This document shows positions 8,210-16,866 of a DNA stretch of 64,000 bases, one piece after another. The DNA lies in assembly GCF_009792235.1 (NCBI RefSeq), contig NZ_CP046973.1, positions 3,906,001 through 3,970,000 of the forward strand, in the 5' to 3' direction. The translations under genes and the position numbers were made by a program. The first letter of the stretch is position 1. Each line of letters starts with the position of its first letter. The DNA is from Microcystis aeruginosa FD4. Lineage in GTDB: Bacteria; Cyanobacteriota; Cyanobacteriia; Cyanobacteriales; Microcystaceae. The notes under the pieces were generated by a model, which did no database searches, was not told the DNA's origin, and saw only the letters and a list, made by a program, of their open reading frames with translations.

Positions 8210-8713
8210 CTAAGCCAACTTAAAGGCATCTCGCCAACACCAGCGCAACAGGGTAAAAGCTATCAAACCTTTAACCACTTCTAGAAACCAGTAACCAATC
8301 TGCAAGGACATCATTTCTCCCGACATTCCCGATGTGGTAACGGGAGCCAGTACACCCATAGCGCTCAGATTGGGAGTGAGAAAATAGGTGTAAATTAGGG
8401 TGATTACTAAGAGAACACCGGCGAATAGGAGCGATCGATGTTCGGGGAGATGGATTAAGGTATGATAGCGGTGGAAGACAACAAAGCTACACAGCACAAT
8501 CGCCGCACAAACTAATTCCAGATGGTTAAAAATGCCAAATAGCAAGTAACCAGCGCTGGCAAAGCCATTTTGTGTCATCATGCCGGCTACGGATAAGCTG
8601 GGGAGAATGATTAAATCGATGACGAAACTGGCACTTAACCAGAAACCGAGAACAACCATGGCTAAGGTTGTCCAATTAAACCAAGACCGATAACGCTCAA
8701 CAAAAGTTTTCAT
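8210..8713 (-). CDS. Four-helix membrane protein (DUF4149-like)
   Basis: 167 residues with four predicted transmembrane helices, at about 15-38, 52-80, 93-112 and 138-160. The pattern FWLSASFVIDLIILPSL in helix 1, HLELVCAA in helix 2 and a final LLRWCWRDAF resembles the DUF4149/TMEM205-like membrane family, but the match is from memory and moderate. Cellular role unknown. Acts in a membrane. Monocistronic, closed by its own terminator. Confidence 0.55.
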   Translation of the reverse strand: MKTFVERYRSWFNWTTLAMVVLGFWLSASFVIDLIILPSLSVAGMMTQNGFASAGYLLFGIFNHLELVCAAIVLCSFVVFHRYHTLIHLPEHRSLLFAGVLLVITLIYTYFLTPNLSAMGVLAPVTTSGMSGEMMSLQIGYWFLEVVKGLIAFTLLRWCWRDAFKLA

Positions 8714-8979
8714 TAGGCTTGCTCCTCCTTGCCTTTATAATTTAATTGTAAAGAGCGTTCGCCAAAATTTTGGCCAGTTTTTTGGTAATTCTTAGCAATT
8801 CTTATCAATTCTGAGGGCAACCAAACAATACCGATCTTACCTCTAGATTTGGCTACCCGCTCGGGGCAGAATTGTAAAGATTTATCAACAAGTGTTTATA
8901 AAAACCTTTAAATATTGACCAAGTTGACGATTCTAGACTTACCCTAAAACAATAACTGACTATCTAGGGGTTTACTGTT

Positions 8980-9294
8980 ATGGATAAGGATTTTCGTAAC
9001 TATCGCATGGTTTGCACCCTCACCTTCGGAGATATTTACGGACAAATAATCGTTTGGTTAATCGTTATTTTTCTTACTCTCGCTTCCACTCTAGCTCTTT
9101 GGAGTAGCACTAGACAAATTTTTGCCCTCGCTACCGTGGGGTTAGTCGTCGTCCTCTCTTTGCCTTTTTTACTCTTTGCTTTCGTTACTACCCTCCTCAA
9201 TCATATTGAATTCGTTCCCATCGAAGCGGAAACCAATATTCGTCGTAGTCCTGTCCCCGGAGTTAGCGGCAGCCGTGTACCCGCAGCCAGCTAA
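8980..9294 (+). CDS. Small conserved membrane protein, unknown function
   Basis: 104 residues with two transmembrane helices (about 20-40 and 48-72) and a basic, Pro/Ser-rich cytosolic tail (RRSPVPGVSGSRVPAAS). ATG 8980 is preceded by AGGGG at ideal spacing and the gene is closed by a perfect terminator hairpin. The sequence looks like one of the small membrane proteins conserved among cyanobacteria, but no name is claimed. Confidence 0.65.
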   Translation: MDKDFRNYRMVCTLTFGDIYGQIIVWLIVIFLTLASTLALWSSTRQIFALATVGLVVVLSLPFLLFAFVTTLLNHIEFVPIEAETNIRRSPVPGVSGSRVPAAS

Positions 9295-9320
9295 ATCTGA
9301 CCAAATCGCCAATAAATAAT

Positions 9321-9355
9321 CTAGAGACGTTGTCAGCAACGTCTCTAGCAGTTTT
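9321..9355 (+). terminator. Rho-independent terminator
   Basis: A perfect 12-bp stem CTAGAGACGTTG / CAACGTCTCTAG (9321-9332, 9337-9348) with a 4-nt loop, followed by TTTTT at 9352-9356. It terminates the small membrane protein gene. Confidence 0.9.
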
Positions 9356-9576
9356 TGCCATTGTTTGTGTCGGGGTTTCTCGTTCGAGACTTTTGTAAAT
9401 TTTTGTAAATTTAACTTGTTTTTAAAAACTTTTTCTGGTAGCGATTATCCAAAGAAAAATAGATGAAAGAGGGAAATTGTCAAGAGAATAATCTTGTTTG
9501 CTGCCTGATCCCGGTCAATGATAAATTTTTAAATACCTAGTCTTTTACATTTTCCCGACTCTCGGAGTGATCCCCA

Positions 9577-9972
9577 ATGTTAAAAAATCTCTTTGGTGGC
9601 AAAAAATCTGACTTTTACCTAGAACTAAAAGAAACTGATGGTGAACAACAAGCAACAGCAACCACGGCAGCACCTGCACCTGTTCTGGAAGCGCCCGCCC
9701 CTGCTGTCGAGCCGGCTGCCGCCCCTGTAGCCGAGAAAAAAGCCAAAAAAACTTCTATCAAGAAAGAAAAGCAAGTAAAAGAAATTCCAGCTGCTCCTGT
9801 GAGCGCACCGGCACCCGTAGCCGCTACTAACGGTAAAGTAGAGCCGCAAGAAGTGGAATTTGCGACAAAATACTTGATTACTCCTAGTATGTCTCGCCGT
9901 CGCCCTGGTCCAAGTTTAAACGGTTTCAAAGACATGGCGCGCAAAGCAAAACTACCTGCTAACCGCGGCTAA
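9577..9972 (+). CDS. Low-complexity basic protein with conserved ends
   Basis: 131 residues in three parts. The N-terminus MLKNLFGGKKSDFYLELKE is compact and looks conserved. The middle (about 23-88) is Ala/Pro/Lys/Glu-rich and disordered. The C-terminus (about 95-131) is basic: YLITPSMSRRRPGPSLNGF, then FKDMARKAKL. The layout suggests a small adaptor or nucleic-acid/ribosome-associated protein, but that is inference. GGAGTGAT supports ATG 9577 and a terminator follows. No family name is claimed. Confidence 0.65.
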   Translation: MLKNLFGGKKSDFYLELKETDGEQQATATTAAPAPVLEAPAPAVEPAAAPVAEKKAKKTSIKKEKQVKEIPAAPVSAPAPVAATNGKVEPQEVEFATKYLITPSMSRRRPGPSLNGFKDMARKAKLPANRG

Positions 9973-10000
9973 ATCCCCCCGTATTGGTTTCTCAATAAAA

Positions 10001-10030
10001 AAAAGGAGAGCTTTCTTGGACTCTCCTTTT
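10001..10030 (+). terminator. Rho-independent terminator
   Basis: AAAAGGAGAG (10001-10010) pairs with CTCTCCTTTT (10021-10030) around a 10-nt loop, with T residues at its 3' end. Follows the gene at 9577. Confidence 0.85.
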
Positions 10031-10104
10031 TCATCAGGGTGCATCTACTGACTCAAGTTTAGCAGAGAGTTTTTTTGGGGTTGGTTATTTAGGTTACTTC
10101 CTAG

Positions 10105-10214
10105 AGTATTTTGGGGATAATTATTACCCGTCTTCTTGGGCAATTTTTAAAACCTAGGACTAGGTTGACTGGTGGACAGGTGCAAAATCAGTCTTCATAT
10201 CTTGATTTTTGCAA
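10105..10214. repeat. Degenerate MITE remnant (family C)
   Basis: It contains ATTTTTAAAACCTAG, GGTGCAA and CATATCTTGATTTTTGCAAC in the same order and spacing as the intact element at 50852-50964. The terminal repeats are decayed. Confidence 0.45.
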
Positions 10215-10219
10215 CACCA

Positions 10220-10612
10220 TTAGGGATTAACTTTCGCCGCTCGGATTAGCCAACCGATTACCCCACCCGTAACACCACTGAGGATCGAACTGATCGAAGC
10301 GGTGATCACCACTACCCCGATCTGTTTCCAGTTTTTCAATTCCCCGACTTTTTCGGCGAGATCGGTGGTTTTTACCGCCGCGTTCTCTATAACTTTAACT
10401 CGATTGCTTAAACCCTCTATCTTTGCGTCTAGGGTTCGTATATCGCCTTTAATTTCCGACTGCCCTAACTCTAAATTCTTCTGTCCGTTTTCCAGGGTGA
10501 TTAGTCGGTTTTCTAGGGTGGTTAGTCGGTTTTCGATCGCCTTCTGTCCGTTGGCAATGCCGATGATTAAATCCTCTAGTCTTTTTAAATCTTTTTCAGT
10601 TGCGGCTGTCAT
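10220..10612 (-). CDS. Coiled-coil protein with C-terminal membrane anchor
   Basis: 130 residues. Residues about 5-90 form a coiled coil with seven-residue leucine periodicity (IENRLTTLENRLITLENGQK), and the ENRLxTLE unit is repeated. A single transmembrane helix lies at about 98-122 (VVVITASISSILSGVTGGVIGWLI). ATG 10612 follows AGGAG. Small proteins of this build are common in cyanobacteria and some phages. No function is known to me. A role as membrane-tethered scaffold is possible (inference). Confidence 0.6.
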   Translation of the reverse strand: MTAATEKDLKRLEDLIIGIANGQKAIENRLTTLENRLITLENGQKNLELGQSEIKGDIRTLDAKIEGLSNRVKVIENAAVKTTDLAEKVGELKNWKQIGVVVITASISSILSGVTGGVIGWLIRAAKVNP

Positions 10613-10663
10613 CAGTTAAACTCCTATTAGTTGAATTTGATACTTTATTGATTGCGGATCATA

Positions 10664-12802
10664 TCAATTTCCCTCCCAGATTTTTAGATAGGCATTTTCC
10701 ATATTTTCAGCGAATTTTTTCCCTTGCCAGAGGGGAGCTATGTCACGATTTCCTAACAGTTGATGGCTGATGTCTTGACGAAGGGAGCGATCGAGTCCTA
10801 ATTTTACTCCCCAGTCGATATATTCTGCCTCATTCCAGCCAATTCCGGCTTCAATACCAGCATTAATCATAAAAGTATAACTATTGCGCGCAGAAAATTG
10901 TTCTCCTACCAATGTAACTAAAGGGATTCCTTGCCATAAAACTTCTAAGCTGGTGGTAGCGCCATTGTAGGGATAGGTATCTAACACCACATCGGCAATC
11001 TGTAAATTAGCGCGATGGGTATATTCATCTATATCTCTCGGTAAAAACCGCAATCTTTGGGGATTAACTCCCTCCCGAATCGCTATTTCAGTAAATAATT
11101 CTTGAATTTTTTCAGTCTTACCGACTCCCTTAATCAGAAAATAACTATTAGGGACTTGTGCGAGAATTTTCATCTGAAGTTTAATGGTATCAGGATGGCG
11201 TTTCATGCCACTTTGTACGGAAAAATAGATGGTAGCATCGGGGGGAATTTCTAAATCTTCTCGACAGAGATTGGGAGTGCCGATTTCAAAACCATCCACT
11301 GCTAAATATGTCTCTGGTAAACGACAGATTTTTTCTCGATAATATTCCTCCGCTTGCTGGGGTAAAACGTAGGGATCGGCGATATAGTAATCAATAGTTG
11401 CTAATCCAGAAGCATCCCAACCTAACCAAGTCACTTGTTTTGCCGCAGGTTTCAGGGCGATAATCTGATTGGTGAGATTATGGGTTAAACTGTCTAAATC
11501 TACTAGAATATCTATCCGATCTTGTTGAATTTGTTGGGCAACTTCTAGGGGATTTTGAGCGTAGGGAAAATGACGGATAATATCTCGGCTATCCCGGAAC
11601 CATTGACGGGTAATTTCATCTTCTTCTTGGTTAATAGTATAGATGGCTATTTGAAATTTTTCTCGATCGTGATGGTGAATTAACCAGCGACTTAACCAAC
11701 CGACAGAATGATGTTTTAAGGTACTAGCAAGATAACCAATCGTTAGTTTTTCTTGAACTTTTTTTATAGTAATAAAAGAAGTTTTTAAGCTATTATTATC
11801 AAGGAAAATTTCGGCAATGCGATTAGTTAATTGTCGATTGGCTAAAGCTCGATCGCCTAGGTAGGGTAGGGGACTAGAAATATTGAGAAAGCTAGTTTTA
11901 ATAATCGGTTCTAAAGTGATATTTTTTTGACGGGTTAATTCCTGTAATAAATTCTGATATTCTTGATAAATATGCTCAATTTCTTGCCAAACTCCCCAGC
12001 GCAAAAGTATTAACAAAATTAGATAATTACTGTATAACTTTAGGGTTGGAGTTAGACAAATTTCTCGCAATTGATAGGCAGTTATCAAAGAATTATCAAA
12101 GTCTTCGGCTAAAATATAGAGGTTAACTAACTGTTCTAAAAGACTCAGATCATTTGGTCTTAATTGCAGACAAAGTTTAATAATTTCCACTCCAAAAGTG
12201 GGACTTTGTTGCTCGTTAGTGACTCGTGCTGCTATCTGAAAAGCTTGCGGGATAAAACTATCAGCTAATTCCTCTAGGTAGGGTAAACTTGCTTGAGCTA
12301 AATTTAAAGTTAATTCGTGGGGATATAAAAGACTTTTGAGAACTACATTTAAAAGCAATTCTTGATTAGGATTATATCTGAGATTGTCTTGAATAGGATA
12401 ATTAAGAAGTTCTTCTGGATCAAATATTTCTAAATCTAAAGCTAAGTCGAATAAAGCTAATAAATTATTAATTGACTTGGGAACAATTTCCTGTAGATGA
12501 TAGCGAAGATATTCTACAGCTGCCAGATCACCTTTGCTTTGTTGTCGTCGCGCTTCTGCGTCTAAAACTGCTTCTAATTCTGCTTGCCATTGCTTAACTT
12601 GTTCGGGATTTCCTTCCCTGAAAATACTTTGCCACATCACCTGCGCTGCTGCTTCTAAATTTTGCAGAAGATAGGCAACTCCCAAGTACCAATAGTCAGA
12701 AATATTTTCGGGATTGTTATCGATTAGTTCCTCGTAGATTGCCGCAACTTGAGGATAATCTTCAGCAATTAAAGCTTGATAAGCGTCAGGATGCCAATTC
12801 AT
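10664..12802 (-). CDS. SPINDLY-type O-GlcNAc transferase (GT41) with TPR region
   Basis: About 712 residues. The N-terminal half is helical TPR-like (DYWYLGVAYLLQNLEAAAQVMWQSI). The C-terminal half carries GT41 motifs: HSVGWLSRW near the catalytic His, ILVDLDSLTHN, KQVTWLGWDASGLATIDYYIADPYVLP, then RLPETYLAV and RLRFLPRD, DVVLDTYPYNGATTSLEVLWQGIPLVTL and the FSARNSYTF ending. Family role: transfer of GlcNAc or a related sugar from UDP-sugar to protein Ser/Thr. The frame is open to a TTG at 12817 overlapping the upstream gene, but ATG 12802 (MNWHPDAYQ) is a better start. Probably cotranscribed with the Uma2 gene. Confidence 0.85.
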   Translation of the reverse strand: MNWHPDAYQALIAEDYPQVAAIYEELIDNNPENISDYWYLGVAYLLQNLEAAAQVMWQSIFREGNPEQVKQWQAELEAVLDAEARRQQSKGDLAAVEYLRYHLQEIVPKSINNLLALFDLALDLEIFDPEELLNYPIQDNLRYNPNQELLLNVVLKSLLYPHELTLNLAQASLPYLEELADSFIPQAFQIAARVTNEQQSPTFGVEIIKLCLQLRPNDLSLLEQLVNLYILAEDFDNSLITAYQLREICLTPTLKLYSNYLILLILLRWGVWQEIEHIYQEYQNLLQELTRQKNITLEPIIKTSFLNISSPLPYLGDRALANRQLTNRIAEIFLDNNSLKTSFITIKKVQEKLTIGYLASTLKHHSVGWLSRWLIHHHDREKFQIAIYTINQEEDEITRQWFRDSRDIIRHFPYAQNPLEVAQQIQQDRIDILVDLDSLTHNLTNQIIALKPAAKQVTWLGWDASGLATIDYYIADPYVLPQQAEEYYREKICRLPETYLAVDGFEIGTPNLCREDLEIPPDATIYFSVQSGMKRHPDTIKLQMKILAQVPNSYFLIKGVGKTEKIQELFTEIAIREGVNPQRLRFLPRDIDEYTHRANLQIADVVLDTYPYNGATTSLEVLWQGIPLVTLVGEQFSARNSYTFMINAGIEAGIGWNEAEYIDWGVKLGLDRSLRQDISHQLLGNRDIAPLWQGKKFAENMENAYLKIWEGN

Positions 12803-12813
12803 AAATTTAATCG

Positions 12814-13509
12814 TCAATTATTAGTTTTTTGAGATAATTTTTTCAGAAAATCTTGATGTTCTTGACTGGCTAAACCTTGCTGTAAAACTGTCAAAACCTG
12901 TCCTAAGTTACCCGCTAATAAAGCATTAACATCTAACCAAAGACCGGGGAAACCCTGCGAGTAAATTATCCCTCGACTATCGGGTTCAAGTTTAATATAT
13001 TCTCCACCATTTAATCGGAACCAATCTAATTGACGTTCATAAACTCGCCAAACAAGATATTCTTGCACTTGATTACGACGATAAACTCGCCATTTATTGT
13101 GGAGATCATAGGAAGCAGTAGAAGCGGCGATTTCTACGATTAATTCTGGCGCACCTTCGATATAATCATCGTCACTAATAGTTGATTGTCCAGCAATTTT
13201 AATTCTTAGTAAAGCATCCGGTTGTACCTCATTATCTGCATCCAGACGCACTGTAGTATTATCCGCAGACATCACCCCAATTGTGGCAGCTTTATAGACC
13301 CCTAACCAAGTTAAAATATCAGAATGAGGTTCTCCATGACTCTGCACTCGTACAGGAGAAGACATATAAACTATTCCTTCAATTAATTCGGCTTTTTTTA
13401 CTTCAGAAAGGTTCTGATAACGACGCTCAAATTCTTGGCGACTTAGTTGATCACCATTTTCTAAAGGAGGGGTTTTAGGGAGAGAATAAATAGGTTCAGA
13501 AGTGATCAT
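12814..13509 (-). CDS. Uma2-family (DUF820) putative endonuclease
   Basis: 231 residues from ATG 13509, which follows GGGGC. The open frame reaches 13617, but that part runs into a dispersed repeat and is unlikely to be native. Family features are the PD-(D/E)XK-like core: ELIEGIVYMSSP, then VQPDALLRI (Asp), PELIVEIAASTASYDLHNKWRVYRRNQVQEYLVW (Glu/Lys region), and DWFRL. Uma2 proteins are extremely numerous in cyanobacteria and their targets are mostly unknown. The stop overlaps the first alternative start of the GT41 gene. Confidence 0.85.
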   Translation of the reverse strand: MITSEPIYSLPKTPPLENGDQLSRQEFERRYQNLSEVKKAELIEGIVYMSSPVRVQSHGEPHSDILTWLGVYKAATIGVMSADNTTVRLDADNEVQPDALLRIKIAGQSTISDDDYIEGAPELIVEIAASTASYDLHNKWRVYRRNQVQEYLVWRVYERQLDWFRLNGGEYIKLEPDSRGIIYSQGFPGLWLDVNALLAGNLGQVLTVLQQGLASQEHQDFLKKLSQKTNN

Positions 13510-13601
13510 TTTTTTGCCCCGAACAACAGTAGATTCATCCTCCCCTAGTCCAGCGAAAAAGTTACAGTTAGGGGGATAAAGCTCAAAAATAATTGACTCA
13601 T

Positions 13602-13768
13602 AAGTAGGTAGGCACAATTATTTGTCGGATGGGTTAGCGCACTTCGTAACATGAGCGGGCGTTGGGTTTCATGCTTCAACCCAACCTACGTTCTGGAAAC
13701 TGTCAACTTAAAACTTAAAACTTAAAACTTACATCTGATAACTGATAACTGATAACTGATAACTGAAA
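13602..13768. repeat. Dispersed palindromic repeat plus simple tandem repeats
   Basis: 13602-13692 is a copy of the AAGTAGGTAGGCACAATTAT...AACCCAACCTAC element. An inverted copy lies at 32583-32676. It is followed by AACTTAAA units (13708-13730) and CTGATAA units (about 13736-13765). Confidence 0.7.
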
Positions 13769-15052
13769 TTAAACCACTTTAGCGATCGCTGCTTCTAGTT
13801 TATCCATAGCCTCATCTACTTCTGTTTCCGAGACAATTAAAGGAGGGACAAAACGGAGAACTTTCGGACCGGCCGGAGCAATTAATAAACCCTCTGCTAG
13901 GGCAGCATTAACAATAGTAGAAGAAACTAACTCACTTTCTGAATTAATTTCCAGACCATTAATTAAACCCCAACCGCGCACATCAACAAATAGATGGGGA
14001 TATTGAGAAGCAATCACGCGTAAACGGGCGCGTAATTGTTCCCCTCGCTGCTGGACATTTTCGAGAATATGATCCCGTTCAATGGTTTGTAATACTGTTA
14101 AAGCTGAGGCACAAGCGAAAGGATTACCCCCAAAGGTACTCGCATGACTACCCGGTTCAAACACATCACAGAATTTTTTGCACATCATCGCACCGATGGG
14201 AATACCCCCCGCTAAACCCTTAGCAGAAGTGAAAATATCCGGTTCTACTCCTAAATTCTCATAACCCCAGAGTTTACCAGTTCTTCCGACTCCCACCTGT
14301 ACTTCATCAAAGACAAGCAAAATGTTATTTTCGTCGCAAATTTGCCGTAAACGTTGGAAATATTCGATATCCCCCGGACGAACTCCCCCTTCACCCTGCA
14401 GCGGTTCCAACATAATCGCAGCCACCCGACGATTACCCTCATCGAGATCAGCGATCGCATTTTCCACCGCTTCGATATCATTATAGGGAATATAGGCAAA
14501 CCCCGGCATCAGGGGTTCAAAATCTTTTTGGTACTTCGGTTGACCGGTTGCGGTGATGGTAGCTAAAGTCCGACCGTGAAAACTAGCGTGAGCGGTTAAA
14601 ATAACCGGCTGTTCGAGGAAATCTAGCACCGTATGGGCATATTTCCGTACTAATTTAATCGCCGCTTCGTTCGCTTCCGCACCAGAATTACAGAAAAAGA
14701 CCTTATCAGCGCAGGAATGATCGACAATCCATTTAGCTAGTTCTCCTTGTTCGGGAATATAGTATAAATTCGAGACATGATGGAGTTTTTGGATTTGCTG
14801 ACTAACCACTGCAATTAAAGCAGGGTGCGCGTGACCGAGGGTACAGGTGGCAATTCCCGCGACAAAATCAAGGTATTGTTTCCCGGAAGTATCCCAGAGA
14901 AGACAGCCTAACCCTTTGGCGATCGCAATGGGAAAGCGACCATAAGTATTCATCACATAGCTGTTAAAACTATCTCGATCGAAGGGTTGATTCGGGTTTA
15001 AATTGGGAGTGGGATCAACTAAGGTTGGTTCTAAAAGGGTTTCTGGACTCAC
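13769..15052 (-). CDS. argD: Acetylornithine aminotransferase
   Basis: 427 residues, class-III PLP aminotransferase of the ArgD type. Visible signatures are the PLP-phosphate region CNSGAEANEAAIKLVRKY, the substrate region SFHGRTLATI, the cofactor Asp in LLVFDEVQVGVGRTGKLW, the Schiff-base Lys in FTSAKGLAGGIPIGAM, and STFGGNPFACA. Role: converts N-acetylglutamate semialdehyde to N-acetylornithine with glutamate in arginine biosynthesis, in the cytosol. Start is GTG 15052 (MSPETLLEP). The extra N-terminal residues before the core are common in cyanobacteria. Monocistronic and divergent from the K+ channel gene. Confidence 0.95.
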   Translation of the reverse strand: MSPETLLEPTLVDPTPNLNPNQPFDRDSFNSYVMNTYGRFPIAIAKGLGCLLWDTSGKQYLDFVAGIATCTLGHAHPALIAVVSQQIQKLHHVSNLYYIPEQGELAKWIVDHSCADKVFFCNSGAEANEAAIKLVRKYAHTVLDFLEQPVILTAHASFHGRTLATITATGQPKYQKDFEPLMPGFAYIPYNDIEAVENAIADLDEGNRRVAAIMLEPLQGEGGVRPGDIEYFQRLRQICDENNILLVFDEVQVGVGRTGKLWGYENLGVEPDIFTSAKGLAGGIPIGAMMCKKFCDVFEPGSHASTFGGNPFACASALTVLQTIERDHILENVQQRGEQLRARLRVIASQYPHLFVDVRGWGLINGLEINSESELVSSTIVNAALAEGLLIAPAGPKVLRFVPPLIVSETEVDEAMDKLEAAIAKVV

Positions 15053-15178
15053 TGGGGAACTCCTGCGCGATTAGACATAGGGGAAATTATAATCAAATCC
15101 GTCTGAGAAGGACAGGTTATTTAGATTAAAAACTGATTTCATTGTAATTTACTAGACAGTCTTAGGGGTGAATTTTGC

Positions 15179-16237
15179 TTGTCTATCAGTGAAGATAAAT
15201 ACCGTCGTCTGCGTCAGGAATTAATCGGGGGAATTTTTGCCCTGATCGTGGTGTTTTTGCTAGGTACGCTTTGGTATCATCTGATCGAGGGTTGGAGTTT
15301 GCTAGATTCGGCCTATATGACGATTAGTACCCTCGCTACCGTCGGTTTTGGCGAAATTAATCCCCTAGGTGAACGGGGACGATTGTTTACAATGGTTTTG
15401 ATTATCATGGGAGTAGTCAGCATCGGTTATATTGTTAATCGCTTGACCGAAGCTTTAATTCAAGGCTATTTTCAAGAGGGACTCAAACAGAGACAGGAGA
15501 AACGCGTGATCGATCGACTATCAGAACACTATATCATCTGTGGTTTGGGTCGCACGGGGAGACAGGTAGCGATCGAATTTTACGCAGAAAATATTCCTTT
15601 TGTAGTCATTGATACAGACCCCCTACAGGTAAATCGGGCCAAAGAATTAAATTATATTGTTATTCAAGGGGATGCCACCTTAGATAAATCTTTACAAATG
15701 GCAGGAATTGAACGCGCTATTTGTATTGTGGCCGCTTTAACTTCCGATGCGGAGAATTTATATACAGTTTTGTCTGCTAAAACTCTTAATCCGAAAATTC
15801 GCGCCATTGCTAGGGCCAGTACCGAGGAAGCAGTACAAAAATTACAACGGGCCGGGGCCGATGCGGTGGTATCTCCCTATATTACCGGAGGAAGAAGATT
15901 AGCAGCGGCCGCCCTACGTCCCCAAGTAATGGATTTTGTCGATGGTATTTTAACCGGGACCGATCGAGCGTTTTATATGGAAGAATTTTTAATCGATCCG
16001 AAGACTTGTCCCTGTGTGGGTTTAAGTCTTAGTCAAGCACAGTTAAGATCTCGATCGGGGGCGTTAGTTTTGGCTATACGTCGCGCTGATGGTACACTTA
16101 TTGGCGGACCGACTGGAGATACGGAATTAATGGCTGGGGATCTGTTAATTTGTATGGGAACAGCCGAACAATTACGCAATCTAACTCAGATTTTAATCCC
16201 CATGCGATCGGATGGTTTACGTTTACCGAAGCATTAG
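15179..16237 (+). CDS. Two-TM potassium channel with RCK (TrkA) domains
   Basis: 352 residues. Helix 1 (about 15-35), a pore loop with selectivity filter TVGFGE (about 55-60), and helix 2 (about 70-90) are followed by a TrkA-N domain (YIICGLGRTGRQVA, then FVVIDTDP and VIQGDAT: Rossmann NAD/ATP-binding) and a C-terminal TrkA-C-like domain from about 255. This is the standard MthK/Kch-type architecture and length. Role: gated K+ flux across the plasma membrane, tuned by a ligand bound to RCK. Start TTG 15179 is backed by AGGGGTGA at correct spacing. The stop codon lies in an 11-bp sequence repeated on the far side of the adjacent MITE. Confidence 0.9.
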   Translation: MSISEDKYRRLRQELIGGIFALIVVFLLGTLWYHLIEGWSLLDSAYMTISTLATVGFGEINPLGERGRLFTMVLIIMGVVSIGYIVNRLTEALIQGYFQEGLKQRQEKRVIDRLSEHYIICGLGRTGRQVAIEFYAENIPFVVIDTDPLQVNRAKELNYIVIQGDATLDKSLQMAGIERAICIVAALTSDAENLYTVLSAKTLNPKIRAIARASTEEAVQKLQRAGADAVVSPYITGGRRLAAAALRPQVMDFVDGILTGTDRAFYMEEFLIDPKTCPCVGLSLSQAQLRSRSGALVLAIRRADGTLIGGPTGDTELMAGDLLICMGTAEQLRNLTQILIPMRSDGLRLPKH

Positions 16238-16450
16238 TTAGGGTCTGCTGAAAAAGTTTTTCGTGGGGACAGGGTGTGGGGTGTGGGGTGTGGGGTGTAG
16301 GTTTTTACCGATTCTCATCTGGTCAATTACCTAATTTTCAGAGAAAAAGTCCCGGAATTTTCCCCCGATCAGTCCCATATCCAGTACTTTTTGATTGACA
16401 AAAAGTCTAAAAGTCTTACCCAACAAGGTTTTTAGATTTATTCAGCAAGC
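16238..16450. mobile_element. MITE, family B (GGGTCTGCTGAAAAAG ends)
   Basis: A non-coding element of about 210 bp. The left end is TTAGGGTCTGCTGAAAAAG and the right end is TTTATTCAGCA, truncated relative to the second copy at 56600-56818. The internal sequence is the same (GGTGTGGGGTGT array, TACCTAATTTTCAG, GTCTAAAAGT, CAACAAGGTTTTTAGATTTA). Flanked by the direct repeat AGCATTAGTTA (16230-16240 and 16448-16458). Confidence 0.8.
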
Positions 16451-16455
16451 ATTAG

Positions 16456-16866
16456 TTAAAGAATCGATAAAAAATCTACTGGTAGCATTGCGGGAACGGG
16501 GGAAGCGGCAAAATCTCTTAGGTTTCGCGTTATGATTATTTCTAGACCTTCAGATTCAGCAACGGCACTGGTAACGGCATCTTCAAAATCTTTCATCGGA
16601 CTTGTCAATGCTTGCCTAATTATTGCATCTGTCACCCTAGCAACTTGCAAATTCTCTAGAATACTTATCACCAATTTTCTTGAGACTTCTCTTCCGTTTT
16701 TTCTAGACAAAATATAATAAATATTAGTGACGGCATGACCAGAAATATATCCTTGAGTTTTACCTGTCTTAACTGTATTTAATGCTTGTGCAGATGCTTG
16801 AAAATGTGGTTCACGCTTACCCAAAACATCTAGCAATACATCACTGTCGAATAAGACTCGTTTCAC
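16456..16866 (-). CDS. PIN-domain toxin (VapC-like)
   Basis: 136 residues. The PIN ribonuclease fold is indicated by FDSDVLLDVLGKREPHFQAS (first catalytic Asp at about residue 7), then the central Glu/Asp region, DFEDAVTSAVAES (acidic pair) and IITRNLRDFAASPVPAMLP (fourth Asp region). The order and length match cyanobacterial PIN toxins. GTG 16866 overlaps the TGA of the upstream gene (GTGA), so the two are translationally coupled. Expected activity is Mg2+-dependent RNA cleavage restrained by the upstream partner. Confidence 0.85.
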   Translation of the reverse strand: MKRVLFDSDVLLDVLGKREPHFQASAQALNTVKTGKTQGYISGHAVTNIYYILSRKNGREVSRKLVISILENLQVARVTDAIIRQALTSPMKDFEDAVTSAVAESEGLEIIITRNLRDFAASPVPAMLPVDFLSIL

